Below the pieces are notes generated by a model that did not search any database, was not told where the DNA came from, and worked only from the letters and a program-made list of their open reading frames with translations. From positions 1-5,932 of the forward strand of contig CAIMPQ010000176.1 in the NCBI GenBank assembly GCA_903843315.1: 5,932 bases of DNA, read 5' to 3'. The stretch is from an uncultured beta proteobacterium (GTDB lineage: Bacteria > Pseudomonadota > Gammaproteobacteria > Burkholderiales > Burkholderiaceae). This document shows, one piece after another, positions 5,895 to 5,932 of this stretch (position 1 is its first letter; each line of letters begins with the position of its first letter). The translations under genes were made by a program, and so were the position numbers.

Positions 5895-5932
5895 ATGAAT
5901 TCGCCAAAGATTAACTTTGGGCTTGTGAAGCA
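5895..5932 (+). CDS. Probable DUF1365 family protein (first 12 codons, cut by window edge)
   Basis: An ATG follows the TAA of the flavoprotein gene with no gap (TAAATG), and the frame stays open to the right edge, giving MNSPKINFGLVK. Members of DUF1365 open with a short segment of the form 'xxFGxVxHxRxRP', and the gene next to COG2907 flavoproteins is very often DUF1365, so both position and the INFGLVK start fit. Only 38 bases are visible, so this rests mainly on context. No clear Shine-Dalgarno sequence precedes it; the stop-start contact suggests reinitiation by ribosomes leaving the flavoprotein gene. Confidence 0.6.
   Translation, partial: MNSPKINFGLVK

Overview
The window reads as a piece of an ordinary bacterial chromosome from the Burkholderiales, most likely Polynucleobacter or a close freshwater relative. 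This assignment is inference: gene order (VanZ-like gene, ferredoxin and hydrolase diverging from birA-coaX, then rfaE2), protein flavour and a moderate, slightly AT-rich base composition all fit, but no rRNA or other marker gene is present. Coding density is very high: nine genes (two cut by the window edges), no gene-free stretch above 100 bases, and no tRNA, rRNA, CRISPR array, insertion sequence, attachment site or obvious terminator hairpin.

Layout. Bases 1-1701 hold a leftward set: a VanZ-family membrane protein, a thioredoxin-like [2Fe-2S] ferredoxin, and the first 84 codons of a COG2945-type alpha/beta hydrolase that runs off the left edge. A 37-bp gap (1702-1738) separates it from the rightward pair birA (biotin-protein ligase, catalytic part only) and coaX (type III pantothenate kinase), joined by an ATGA overlap. 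coaX meets rfaE2 (heptose-1-phosphate adenylyltransferase, leftward) tail to tail, with both stop codons inside one TTAA. A 94-bp gap then leads to a rightward group: an exported glutathione peroxidase, a COG2907-type FAD oxidoreductase starting at GTG inside the peroxidase stop, and directly after its stop the first 12 codons of a probable DUF1365 gene.

How the genes work together. birA and coaX serve cofactor metabolism (biotin attachment and CoA synthesis), which meet at acetyl-CoA carboxylase. rfaE2 serves lipopolysaccharide core synthesis. The peroxidase, flavoprotein and DUF1365 group resembles clusters linked to lipid modification and singlet-oxygen or peroxide stress in other proteobacteria, and is the part whose biochemistry is least settled.

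Two expression signals go beyond routine annotation. First, four starts that lack a clear Shine-Dalgarno sequence (VanZ gene, ferredoxin, birA, rfaE2) each carry a TANNNT hexamer exactly six bases before the ATG, as expected for leaderless transcripts. Second, the ribosome-binding site of the flavoprotein lies in a small hairpin at the end of the peroxidase gene, which suggests translational coupling. I found no clearly new biological system.
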